DNA of 64,000 bases. It comes from Roseiflexus castenholzii DSM 13941 (GTDB lineage Bacteria; Chloroflexota; Chloroflexia; Chloroflexales; Roseiflexaceae). Positions 53,656 through 62,053 of the stretch are shown one piece after another. Where the stretch lies: positions 5,314,001 to 5,378,000 of the forward strand of contig NC_009767.1 of the NCBI RefSeq assembly GCF_000017805.1. Direction: 5' to 3'. Both the position numbers and the translations under genes were made by a program. Numbering within the stretch: the first letter of the stretch is position 1; each line of letters opens with the position of its first letter. The notes beneath the pieces are model-generated. The model was not told where the DNA came from. It made no database searches and saw only the letters and a list, made by a program, of their open reading frames with translations.

Positions 53656-55137
53656 TTACAACCATGTCCCCGCCGGTACGCTGTTCGTATCTGTACCCAT
53701 CAGATCGGCAGCCGGTAATCCGCGCTGCCGCAGCGCAGCCAGTTCGCCGCAACCAACGCCTTTCGGAAAGATTTTGCCGGGATTGAACATCTCGCGCGGA
53801 TCAAAACTGCGCTTCAGCCCCGCCATCGCCGCCAGATCATCGGTAGTGAACAGCAGATCCATATAATCGCGCTTCTCAACGCCAATACCATGCTCGCCGC
53901 TGATCACCCCTCCCTGATTGATCGACTCACGCAGAATGTCGGTAGCAGCGTTGAGCGCTCGTTCAAGCTGGCTTTTGTCGCGGCGGTCGAACAGGATGAG
54001 CGGATGCAGATTGCCGTCGCCTGCGTGAAACACATTCGCAATAGGCAGGCGATAATCGCGCGACACCTCGCCGACGCGCGCTAGCGTCGCCGGCAACCGC
54101 GTGCGCGGCACCACCGTATCGACCAGGTAGTACGTCGGCGCCAGCCGCCCCATTGCTCCGAAGGCATTTTTGCGCGCTGCCCAGACCTGTGCCTGCTCAG
54201 CGGCTGTTTTTGCGGGGCGCACCTCCATCGCGCCAAGATCGCGGCAAATACCGGTGACTTCGGCAAGCAAATCATCCAGCCCATCGTTCACGCCATCGAG
54301 TTCAATCAACAGCGCCGCGCCAGCACTTTCCGGCAGCCCCAGGCGGTACATACCATTCACAGCGCGGATCGCCAACTGGTCCATCATTTCCAGGGCAGCC
54401 GGGAGAAACCCGCGCGCAATAACGGTCGAGACCGTCTGCGACGCGGACGGAATATCCGGGAAGAGCGCCAGCACCACGCGCAGCGATTCCGGCAGACGGG
54501 TCATCCGCACCCACGCCTCGGTGATGATGCCGCAGGCGCCTTCACTGCCGGTCAACACCCCTGCCAGATCGTACCCGATGCCATCCTGCCGCCCATCACC
54601 CGTCCAGATAACGCTGCCGTCGGGCAACACCACGCGCAACGCCAGCACATGGTTCGTCGTCATGCCATATTTGAGGCAATGCGGACCGCCACTGTTATTG
54701 GCAATATTCCCGCCGATTGTGCATGCCTTCTGCGATGACGGGTCAGGCATGAACGCATAGCCGTATGGAGACAGGTACTGAGACAGTTCCCAGTTAATGA
54801 CCCCTGGCTGCACGCGCACCCGCCGATTGCGCACATCCACCTCCAGCACCCGTTCCATCCGCGCCGTCGAAATGACAATTCCGCCATGGATCGGCGTTGC
54901 TCCGCCGGAGAGACCGGTGCCCGCGCCGCGCGGCACAATCGGCATACCTGCGCGATTGGCGATCCGCACCACTTCAGCGGTTTCCTCAGTGGTGGCAGGC
55001 AACACAACCACATTGGGCGCGTGCGTATCCAGCACACACCCATCAGCCTCATACGTCAGCAACGTCGCGGCATCATCGATGACGGCGCGCGGTCCAACCA
55101 CCCGTCGCAGGGCGTCCACCATATCGGCGCGGTTCAT
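53656..55137 (-). CDS. glcD: Glycolate oxidase subunit GlcD (FAD)
   Basis: The 493-residue FAD-linked oxidase is the catalytic subunit of glycolate oxidase (or a D-lactate dehydrogenase of this family). It has VPRGAGTGLSGGATPIHGGIVISTARM, DPSSQKACTIGGNIANNSGGPHCLKYG, VFHAGDGNLHPLILFD with the conserved metal/substrate His, and GVISGEHGIGVEKRDYM. It ends with FDPREMFNPGKIFP. The start overlaps the LysM gene stop by the ATGA pattern, so they are coupled. Glycolate oxidation fits photorespiratory or glyoxylate metabolism. Confidence 0.92.
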   Translation of the reverse strand: MNRADMVDALRRVVGPRAVIDDAATLLTYEADGCVLDTHAPNVVVLPATTEETAEVVRIANRAGMPIVPRGAGTGLSGGATPIHGGIVISTARMERVLEVDVRNRRVRVQPGVINWELSQYLSPYGYAFMPDPSSQKACTIGGNIANNSGGPHCLKYGMTTNHVLALRVVLPDGSVIWTGDGRQDGIGYDLAGVLTGSEGACGIITEAWVRMTRLPESLRVVLALFPDIPSASQTVSTVIARGFLPAALEMMDQLAIRAVNGMYRLGLPESAGAALLIELDGVNDGLDDLLAEVTGICRDLGAMEVRPAKTAAEQAQVWAARKNAFGAMGRLAPTYYLVDTVVPRTRLPATLARVGEVSRDYRLPIANVFHAGDGNLHPLILFDRRDKSQLERALNAATDILRESINQGGVISGEHGIGVEKRDYMDLLFTTDDLAAMAGLKRSFDPREMFNPGKIFPKGVGCGELAALRQRGLPAADLMGTDTNSVPAGTWL

Positions 55138-55886
55138 GGCACTCTCCGTGGTATACGCAGCGTCTGTCCGATCGTCAGGCTCGAAGGATTGCGAATATCA
55201 TTGATAGCCAGAATATCCTCGACCGACACCCCAAAGCGTCGGGCAATCGTGACCAGCAGATCGCCGCGTTGCACCACATAGTCCACATACGTTCCATCAC
55301 CTGTTGGTATGCGCAGCGTCTGTCCGATTGTCAGGCTCGAAGGGTTGGCTATGGTATTGTATGCCTGAATATCGTCAACCGAAACATTGAACAGTTTTGC
55401 AATGGTATACAGTGTATCACCGCGCTGCACCACATACTCGACGAATGGCGTTTCCTGAGCGATGTCTGTTGCAACGGCGGTCGCCGACGGCGCAGCAGTG
55501 GGAGCGTTAGTCGTCGGTGGGAGCGCAGTTACCGTCGGCGCAGTGGTGGGGGCTTCGGTGGCTGTCGGAAGCGCGGTCACCGTTGGCGCAGCGACGGTTG
55601 GCACATCAGCAAAAACCGGGGTGTTGCCGGTCGGTGAAACGACGAGCATCTCAAGAGCAGTGGGCGACAGAACGGCGGGAGTTGGTTTAGATGTCATATC
55701 TCCCCCTGAAGGCGTCGCGCGCGCCACGTCCGTACCGGCGATCACACTGCGCGTCACAGCCGTCACAAATGTTGACGGAGGCATTGCGGCATTCCACATA
55801 CCGAACAAACTGGCAATCGCCAGACCGGTTCCAACCGCAGCGACAGCAAGCAAAGCAATCACCACAGTTGTCGGAGAACGAAGCAT
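55134..55886 (-). CDS. Membrane-anchored protein with two LysM domains
   Basis: The 250-residue protein has an N-terminal transmembrane anchor (VVIALLAVAAVGTGLAIASLFG) and a Thr/Pro/Ala-rich linker (residues 40-145, with repeats of the type VTALPTATEAPTT). Two LysM domains follow at the C-terminus (residues 150-197 and 200-248), each with the pattern VVQRGDTLYTIAKLFNVSV...NPSSLTIGQTLRIP. It probably binds peptidoglycan or a related glycan outside the membrane. AGGGGG precedes the ATG at 55886. Coupling to glcD by ATGA is odd for a cell-wall protein. Confidence 0.88.
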   Translation of the reverse strand: MLRSPTTVVIALLAVAAVGTGLAIASLFGMWNAAMPPSTFVTAVTRSVIAGTDVARATPSGGDMTSKPTPAVLSPTALEMLVVSPTGNTPVFADVPTVAAPTVTALPTATEAPTTAPTVTALPPTTNAPTAAPSATAVATDIAQETPFVEYVVQRGDTLYTIAKLFNVSVDDIQAYNTIANPSSLTIGQTLRIPTGDGTYVDYVVQRGDLLVTIARRFGVSVEDILAINDIRNPSSLTIGQTLRIPRRVP

Positions 55887-56041
55887 GATACCCCCTGCCA
55901 CAGGAACGCGCAGCGCAGGCTATCGATCGACAGAATGAGCGAGACCCTCACAAGGCATTCCCGACGTTCCTATGGAATACAGGTGAACGATTGACCACCT
56001 GTTGGCGAACAGGCGTGCCTGACCGCCAGAACTCGCGCGTC

Positions 56042-57574
56042 TCACGACTGTTGTTCATCGTCATTGAACAACTGATTCATGCGATCAATCTCACCGGGCG
56101 CAATATGGATCGGATTCCCCGAAAGAATGCCGGTCACCTGGCGAAACGGACGACCAATATGCATCCCGCGATTATCGATTGTAAACTCACGAATGTCCTT
56201 ATCGTGCATCGAGCCACGCATCTTCAACACCGTCAACCCGCGGCGCATTTCGCCGAACATCTCAACATATCGGAGCAGAATGATCGAGTCGGTCAGGGTC
56301 GAAATATGGGTTTCGGTCACCGACTCGCCCCCCATCAGGCTTGGCGTCGTCGCGGTAAACAGACCGGCGATCTCCTGATGCTTGATAAACGACGTCAGGC
56401 TGATCACAAACTCGCGAAAGCCGCGGATCGTCGAGACGCGCTCGAGAGCGGAGAGGCTATCGACCGCCACACGATTGGGGCGGAACTCCTGGATCAACTT
56501 CTTCATAGCGATCAGGTGATCCTCAAGCCCTGCCGTCTCTGGATACTCACAGACGACGCGCAGCAACCCATCACGCTCCATCTGCTCGAAATCAACGCCC
56601 CAGCCGGTTGCATTACGGAACAGTTGTTCACGGCTTTCCTCGAACGCAAAGAGCAGACACCGTTCGCCACGATTGACCCCACCCGCCATGAACTCGGTGG
56701 TCATGAGGGTCTTGCCGGTTCCTGTCGCACCCGACACCAGCAGGATCGAGTCGCGGAAGAAGCCGCCGCCGCACATACGGTCGAGTTCCGGGTTACCCGA
56801 GGTGACACGAATATCAGACGAGCGCTGCTTAAGTTCGATCGCTGAGAGCGGGATAACGACCATGCCCTCACCCGACATGATCGTGAAGGGGAACTCGCCT
56901 TTCTGGTGGGATGTACCGCGGAACTTCAGAATCTCGATGGTGCGCCGACGTTTCTCATCTTCCAGAACATTGCGCAGGATGATCACATTATCGGCGACGA
57001 ACTCTTCGACGCCGTAGCGCGCAATGTCGCCATACTCCTGCGTGCGTTCGCCGGTCATGATCGCCGTGACACCCATCCGTTTCAGCGCCGAGACGACGCG
57101 AAACAACTCGCGGCGCACCACTGCACTGTCGGCGAACTGCGTAAAGATCGCGCCGAGCGAGTCCATCGACAGGCGTTTGGCGCCAATCCGACGCACCGCA
57201 TTTTCGATGCGCGCCAGGAGGGCGCCAAGATCGTAATTGCCCGCAAACAGGACTTCCTCACCCGGTTGTGGCGACGCATCGACGAATGCCCAGCGCCCTT
57301 CGCTCTCCCAGGCTGGAATATCCCATCCGAGCGACTCCATATTGCGACGAATATCAGACGGCGGCTCTTCAAAGGTGACGAACACCCCAGGCTCGCCATA
57401 TTTGCGAATTCCTTCAGCGAGAAACTGTGCCGCGAAGACCGTCTTAGCGCTTCCGGCAGTGCCGGAAACCAGCGTGGTGCGACCGGCTGGAATGCCGCCA
57501 TTGGCAATCAGATCGAAGCCGCTGATCCCGGTTGGCAGTTTCTCGATAGCTGGTTGACGCGGATTCTGAGTCAC
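56042..57574 (-). CDS. kaiC: Circadian-clock-type ATPase KaiC
   Basis: The 510-residue protein has two RecA-like domains. CI has Walker A SGTAGSAKT, catalytic EE in FVTFEEPPS, and LSMDSLGAIFTQF. CII has SGATGTGKT, EE in LFAFEESRE, and VAVDSLSALERV. The CII phosphorylation site of cyanobacterial KaiC, a Ser-Thr pair in HIST-x-TD, is conserved (THISTLTDSIILLRYVE). GLTVLKMRGSMHDKDIREF near the C-terminus is also conserved. The protein should autophosphorylate and hydrolyse ATP slowly. kaiB overlaps it by 4 nt (ATGA). Three transcribed neighbours upstream, kaiB, a response regulator and a histidine kinase, point to a clock or timer output system. Confidence 0.95.
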   Translation of the reverse strand: MTQNPRQPAIEKLPTGISGFDLIANGGIPAGRTTLVSGTAGSAKTVFAAQFLAEGIRKYGEPGVFVTFEEPPSDIRRNMESLGWDIPAWESEGRWAFVDASPQPGEEVLFAGNYDLGALLARIENAVRRIGAKRLSMDSLGAIFTQFADSAVVRRELFRVVSALKRMGVTAIMTGERTQEYGDIARYGVEEFVADNVIILRNVLEDEKRRRTIEILKFRGTSHQKGEFPFTIMSGEGMVVIPLSAIELKQRSSDIRVTSGNPELDRMCGGGFFRDSILLVSGATGTGKTLMTTEFMAGGVNRGERCLLFAFEESREQLFRNATGWGVDFEQMERDGLLRVVCEYPETAGLEDHLIAMKKLIQEFRPNRVAVDSLSALERVSTIRGFREFVISLTSFIKHQEIAGLFTATTPSLMGGESVTETHISTLTDSIILLRYVEMFGEMRRGLTVLKMRGSMHDKDIREFTIDNRGMHIGRPFRQVTGILSGNPIHIAPGEIDRMNQLFNDDEQQS

Positions 57575-57876
57575 TCCTGCGTTCCTCCTGTGCCCATGGG
57601 ATGGACCGGCAGGTCCAACCCTTGCAACACTTTGAGCGTATCCGACAGATCACCAATGATGCGTCGAACCGGCGGCGGCAATTCCTTGATCAGCGTCGGC
57701 GTCGCCAGAATCCGTTCCTGTTCCGCCAGGTGCGGCTGCTCCAGCACATCGATCACGAACAACTGATACTGACTGCCCAGGTTCTGCTCACAGATGCGTC
57801 GCAGGTTCTGGATCGCCCGCTCCGTGCGCGGCGTCTGTCCGGTGACATAGAGCTTGAGAACGAACTTGCTCGTCAT
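57571..57876 (-). CDS. kaiB: Clock protein KaiB
   Basis: The 101-residue thioredoxin-like protein matches KaiB along its full length: FVLKLYVTGQTPRTERAIQNL, LFVIDVLEQPHLAEQERILATPTLIKELPPPVRRIIGDLS and VLQGLDL. In cyanobacteria KaiB switches fold to bind KaiC and sequester KaiA. The ATG at 57876 is preferred because the conserved domain begins right after it and GGGAAAGGGA precedes it; an upstream in-frame ATG at 57927 gives an acidic extension. Overlaps kaiC by ATGA. Confidence 0.95.
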   Translation of the reverse strand: MTSKFVLKLYVTGQTPRTERAIQNLRRICEQNLGSQYQLFVIDVLEQPHLAEQERILATPTLIKELPPPVRRIIGDLSDTLKVLQGLDLPVHPMGTGGTQE

Positions 57877-57949
57877 CGGTTCCCTTTCCCCTTCGAACGG
57901 TCTGGTCTCTGTGTCGTCCGCCGCCAATGTGAGTCGTATGATAGATCAA

Positions 57950-58825
57950 TCAATGCGCGCCGCCAAGTGCATAGTTGCGATAGTATGAGACCAGGTATCC
58001 CATCAATTCAAGCACGAGCAGCCTGCCTTCTTCGACATACGCTTGCGTGCGGATCACACTGGCATTCCGCACACGCTGACGGATCGCCTGCGTATGCACA
58101 TCGACGACGTCACGCGGACCAGCGCGGAGGAAGCCAAGCTGATAGGCGATCTCACGGAGCGGGTCGGACGTATTGATGTCGATTTTATACGCGCGCTGTT
58201 CCAACCGTTGATCGAGAATCTGACCATACTGTGCAACCAGTTCTGCGAACAGGTCCGGTTGCGCTTCGCGGAGAGGCGTGGCGCTGTACAACTGCGCCGT
58301 CACCGAGGTGCGCGCATCGTGCGACAGTCGCTCGATGGCTGCGATCTCACTGGCGCTGCGCGCCAGTTGTTCCTGCTGGCGGGCGCGCTGAAGTTCGCGC
58401 AACAAACGCTGGCGTTCGACCGCGTAACGCACCGAGCGCGCCAGCAACTCCTGGACGCAACTTCCCTTTTGCAGATAATCCTGCGCACCGGCATTGACCG
58501 CCTGCACCCCCAGCATCTCATCGCTGAGCATGGTCAGCACCACCACCGGCATATCCGGCGCCTGCTCCAGCACGCGCTTCACCGTATCCAACCCGCCGCT
58601 GTCCGGCAGTGACAGATCGAGCAGCACAGCGTCGAACGAACGTTGCTGAAGCAGTTCGAGCGCTTCGGCCAACCGTTCGACGTGCGTGAGCACAAACGTC
58701 CCAATGCTCGTCGCAGCCAGCGCCTCGGCAGCCAGACGCGCATCGCCCGGATTGTCTTCAACCAGCAGAACTTCGAGCGGCGCACCGGTTTCGCTATGCA
58801 TGACACGCACCCTGACGACGCTCAT
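57950..58825 (-). CDS. Response regulator with KaiA-like C-terminal helical domain
   Basis: The 291-residue protein has a canonical N-terminal receiver (residues 9-130): VLLVEDNPGDARL, phospho-Asp in LLDLSLPDSGGLD, Thr in VVLTMLSD, and the Lys in YLQKGS. A coiled linker follows (130-165). The C-terminal domain (190-290) reads ELVAQYGQILDQRLEQ, IAYQLGFLRAGPRDVVDVHTQAI and GRLLVLELMGYLVSYYR. By eye this resembles the four-helix C-terminal domain of KaiA (and RsbU-type N-terminal domains), and the two-domain order is the same as in cyanobacterial KaiA. The gene lies between a histidine kinase and kaiB-kaiC. The start (58825 versus 58801) is uncertain. Confidence 0.85.
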   Translation of the reverse strand: MSVVRVRVMHSETGAPLEVLLVEDNPGDARLAAEALAATSIGTFVLTHVERLAEALELLQQRSFDAVLLDLSLPDSGGLDTVKRVLEQAPDMPVVVLTMLSDEMLGVQAVNAGAQDYLQKGSCVQELLARSVRYAVERQRLLRELQRARQQEQLARSASEIAAIERLSHDARTSVTAQLYSATPLREAQPDLFAELVAQYGQILDQRLEQRAYKIDINTSDPLREIAYQLGFLRAGPRDVVDVHTQAIRQRVRNASVIRTQAYVEEGRLLVLELMGYLVSYYRNYALGGAH

Positions 58826-58847
58826 AACGCCTGTTTTGGGACAGACG

Positions 58848-60059
58848 CTATGGAAGCGCCGGTAACGTAAAGCAAAACAGCGACCCGCCATCAACCGGAC
58901 GCTCGACCCAGATCCGACCGCCATGCCGGGTGATCACCTTCCGGCAGATCGCCAACCCGATCCCGCTTCCCGGATACTGGCGCCGACTCTGCCCACGAAC
59001 GAATATATCGAAGATGCGTTCCACATCCTCGGCTGGAATGCCGATACCATGATCGCGCACAGTAAAGAGCCACTCATTCATCCGGCGTTGCGCACCGATA
59101 TGAATGCGCGGTCGCTCATCACCGCGAAACTTGATCGCATTGCTGATCAGATTGCGAAACACCAGTCCAAGTTCGACATCATCGCCAAAAACGACAGGCA
59201 GCGGATCGAACGTGATCTCTGCCCGGCTTTCGGCAATCGCCACCTGCAACATACCGATGGCGCGCGCCAGAACATCGTTGCAATCGACGGGGCGCACAAC
59301 CGACCGATGCTGATCGAGACGAGCGTATGCCAGCAGTTTGTCGATGATCGCTTGCATCCGCGTGGCGCCATCGTGCGCGTAGGCAATGTACTCGTTGGCG
59401 CGATCATCGAGCTGTTCGCCATAGCGTCGTCGGAGCAGATCGAGAAAACTGACGACCATCCGCAGCGGTTCACGCAGTTCGTGCGACACAATCGAGGTAA
59501 ACTGTTGCAATTCGGTATTGGCGCGCGCCAGGCGGGTCGTCTGTTCGATCAACAAGCGCAACGACTGGCGTGGCGCATGAGCAAGCCGCCGCCGCCGCCG
59601 CACGCGATCCTGAAGACGTTGATGCTGCTCGCGCAGGCGGACCAGCGCCTCGACGGCCGGCTGTGCAGTGATGTCGGTATTGACGAGCGCCACGCCGCCT
59701 TCCCTGAGCGGCAACGCTTCGAGACGAAACCAGCGCTCGCCGTCATCCGTCGGACGACTGTACTCCTGCATGAAGGAAGACCGCTCACCCCGCAGCACGG
59801 CATCGATCCCGGCTGGCGCATCCGGGACCACATCGGCAAACACGCTCTGTTCACATGTCCAGTCGTCACGGTAGTGTGCGCCAATCCGAAACAATCGATC
59901 GCCGCTCTGCGCCGCAATCAGGCGAAACCACGCCCGATTCGCGGCGATAATCACGCCGTTGCGATCAAGCACGGCAATCTGTGCGTTTAGTGCATCGAGC
60001 ACGCTCTGACAGGCGATAGTTTCTGGCGTATCGTCGTGTGTTGAAGCAAGAATAGGCAT
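58848..60059 (-). CDS. PAS-domain sensor histidine kinase of the Kai operon
   Basis: The 403-residue soluble kinase has a PAS sensor at about 15-130 (LDALNAQIAVLDRNGVIIAANRAW) and a coiled linker. HisKA carries the phospho-His in QQFTSIVSHELREPLRMVVSFLDLL, and a full HATPase domain follows (NLISNAIKFRGDERP, VRDHGIGIPAEDVERIFDIF, GSGIGLAICRKVITRHGG). It probably phosphorylates the adjacent response regulator, which lies 22 nt downstream. It lacks the KaiB-like N-terminus of SasA, so it is not an orthologue. An ATG at 60086 is possible, but GGAG precedes 60059. Confidence 0.9.
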   Translation of the reverse strand: MPILASTHDDTPETIACQSVLDALNAQIAVLDRNGVIIAANRAWFRLIAAQSGDRLFRIGAHYRDDWTCEQSVFADVVPDAPAGIDAVLRGERSSFMQEYSRPTDDGERWFRLEALPLREGGVALVNTDITAQPAVEALVRLREQHQRLQDRVRRRRRLAHAPRQSLRLLIEQTTRLARANTELQQFTSIVSHELREPLRMVVSFLDLLRRRYGEQLDDRANEYIAYAHDGATRMQAIIDKLLAYARLDQHRSVVRPVDCNDVLARAIGMLQVAIAESRAEITFDPLPVVFGDDVELGLVFRNLISNAIKFRGDERPRIHIGAQRRMNEWLFTVRDHGIGIPAEDVERIFDIFVRGQSRRQYPGSGIGLAICRKVITRHGGRIWVERPVDGGSLFCFTLPALP

Positions 60060-60153
60060 GGCTCCGCTCGCATCCGAAGTCTGCATCGGTTAACCGGCGG
60101 TTGCGTGACTACTTCATTATACCAATTCTGACAGGCGGCGCTACGCTTCGTGC

Positions 60154-60159
60154 TATAAT
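60154..60159 (+). promoter_or_regulatory. -10 box of response regulator gene
   Basis: TATAAT in the context TGCTATAATAGG is about 100 nt before the gene at 60259. A matching -35 is not clear. Confidence 0.45.
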
Positions 60160-60258
60160 AGGCACGCTCTTGATCGGGGCGGTTGTTTCTCCGCGCATTA
60201 TCGCCCACCGCCTGACCGGATGTCGATCAGTCAACCACAATTTTCGCAGGATGCGCTC

Positions 60259-60627
60259 ATGGATGAACAGCCGACCATTCTGGTCATTGATGATGATCCG
60301 GCAATGCAGGCCGTGTTGGAGATTGCGTTGCGCGAGGCGGGGTATCGTGTCGAGATTGCCGGCGATGGTCAGGAAGGGATTCAAAAACTTATGATCCTTC
60401 GGCCTCAACTGGTCATCTGCGATATTATGATGCCGCAAATGGACGGTGTCGAGGCATTCCAGCGCATGAAGGATCAACTCCAGGAAGATGGTATTCCGAT
60501 TTTTGTCATTACTGCGCTGAGTCGGAAGCCCTGGTTCGCCGATCTCGAAGCCGAAGGAGCGGTGATTATTCAAAAACCGTTCGATATTGACCAGGTGCTC
60601 AGTCTGATCCGAACGATGTTGTTGTAG
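60259..60627 (+). CDS. CheY-like single-domain response regulator
   Basis: The 122-residue receiver-only protein has DDD at the N-terminus (LVIDDDPAM), the phospho-Asp in LVICDIMMPQMDGVEAF, Thr in FVITALS, and the conserved Lys in IIQKPFDI. It has no output domain. It lies divergent from the Kai-operon kinase and upstream of the Tad pilus genes. Which kinase acts on it cannot be told. The ATG at 60259 has AGGAT about 6 nt upstream. Confidence 0.88.
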   Translation: MDEQPTILVIDDDPAMQAVLEIALREAGYRVEIAGDGQEGIQKLMILRPQLVICDIMMPQMDGVEAFQRMKDQLQEDGIPIFVITALSRKPWFADLEAEGAVIIQKPFDIDQVLSLIRTMLL

Positions 60628-61082
60628 TTCCAGGAACCAAGAACGCAGAACGACACGCCCCGACCCGCCCGACGCGCCCCGACCCGCCCGACGCACCCCA
60701 ACCCACCCGACACGCCCCAACCCACCCGACACGCCCCGACGCGAGCGCGCCACCGAGCGCCCCTACTCACATGCTTCTACTGCTATGCCTCGTTTTTTGC
60801 AAGGCATGCGATTTCAAAATGACATGATGTTATTTACGGCATAAAATCGTATTATATGCACTAAAAATCAAAGAAATCACCCTCATATGCATTCATTCCA
60901 CCCCCCCAAACTATCGACCTCTGTATCCTATAGAGCAATTCAAGCAATGTATTTGTCACATCGATACAATCCCGGATTACAAAGATGTTATACGATTTCG
61001 GAATAACATTTTGCGCCCTAAGACGATATATTCACAGGATTATAGAGATGTTTACACACCTATGGAGTCAAGGAGGCTGGCA
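60628..61082. other. Gene-free interval: 19-bp tandem repeats then AT-rich leader of pilus operon
   Basis: From about 60658 to 60740 a 19-bp unit (GACCCGCCCGACGCGCCCC and variants) repeats about four times. Bases 60810-61060 are distinctly AT-rich for this window, probably the promoter region of the pilus operon. I cannot assign -35/-10 boxes with confidence. Confidence 0.5.
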
Positions 61083-61865
61083 GTGACACGTCGCAGCGGT
61101 TGGATCCTGCTCACTCTGGGAGCGATTCTTGCCATTGGCGCCGGAGCGCTGGTCTATCTCGTGCTTCAGCAGCAATCGGTCGCTGCTGCGGAACAGGCGC
61201 GACGCGAGGTGCTGGCGCAGCAAGCGCCACAGGTTCCGGTGATCAAATTGCCGGTAGCCGCCCGGCCACTCGCTCCCGGCAACACCATTGGACCCGACGA
61301 CATCCTGCTCAAAGATTATCCGGTCAATCTCGTTCCCGTCAATGCACTGACCGATACGACCCAGATCGAAAATCGCATCCTGGCGCGCACGGTTGGTCAG
61401 GGCGATCCATTCCAGAAGAGCATGTTCGTCGGCGAACGCGGCGAGTCGATCAGCCAGGAAATTCCGCCTGGGTATGTGCTCTTCGCCTTCCCTATCGTTG
61501 ATCTCCTTGGACAGAGCAATCTGATCGCGGATGGCGACCGCATCGACCTGTATCTGACGCTGAACACGCCGCTCAACGCTGCGGCGACGCCGGCGCCCGA
61601 CCAACCGACGACACCGACGACCGCGCTAACGCTTCAGAATGTGCAGGTGCTCAAAGTGCTGCGCTCAGAACCGCGCGAAGGCGCGACCAAAACGCCGGCA
61701 ACTGCGCTGCTCTGCGCGATGCGTCCCGAAGACGCAATTATTCTGAAGCATATCAAGGATACTGGTGGAACCATCGATTTTGCGCTGCGTTCGCCGCTCG
61801 ATACCGAGCCGTTTACCACTGAGCCGCTCGACCTGCCGGAACTGATTCAGCGCTACATGCGGTGA
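61083..61865 (+). CDS. cpaB: Flp pilus assembly protein CpaB (RcpC)
   Basis: The 260-residue protein has an N-terminal transmembrane helix (ILLTLGAILAIGAGALVYLVL, residues 7-27). A SAF-like beta-clip domain (VPVIKLPVAARPLAPGNTIGPDDI) and the CpaB domain with VGQGDPFQKSMFVGER and LIADGDRIDLYLTLN follow. It stabilises the secretin/outer part of the Tad pilus machine. The GTG at 61083 is selected because AAGGAGG lies 6 nt upstream. In-frame ATGs at 61011 and 61062 lack a good site. Confidence 0.9.
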   Translation: MTRRSGWILLTLGAILAIGAGALVYLVLQQQSVAAAEQARREVLAQQAPQVPVIKLPVAARPLAPGNTIGPDDILLKDYPVNLVPVNALTDTTQIENRILARTVGQGDPFQKSMFVGERGESISQEIPPGYVLFAFPIVDLLGQSNLIADGDRIDLYLTLNTPLNAAATPAPDQPTTPTTALTLQNVQVLKVLRSEPREGATKTPATALLCAMRPEDAIILKHIKDTGGTIDFALRSPLDTEPFTTEPLDLPELIQRYMR

Positions 61866-62053
61866 TGATGTGCGAGGCACAAGGCGAGAGGGATAAAAGG
61901 CAAAAAAAGCAGGGCGGGCGCGCCCACCCACGGCGCGGGAAAACCGTAAGCGGTCCGCAGGCGCGCTGACCCACGCCAGAATGCCCCTCAACCATCAAAC
62001 AAGGTCTTGAACATAGCGTCGAACATCGCACATCTAGAGAAGGAACATCGACC

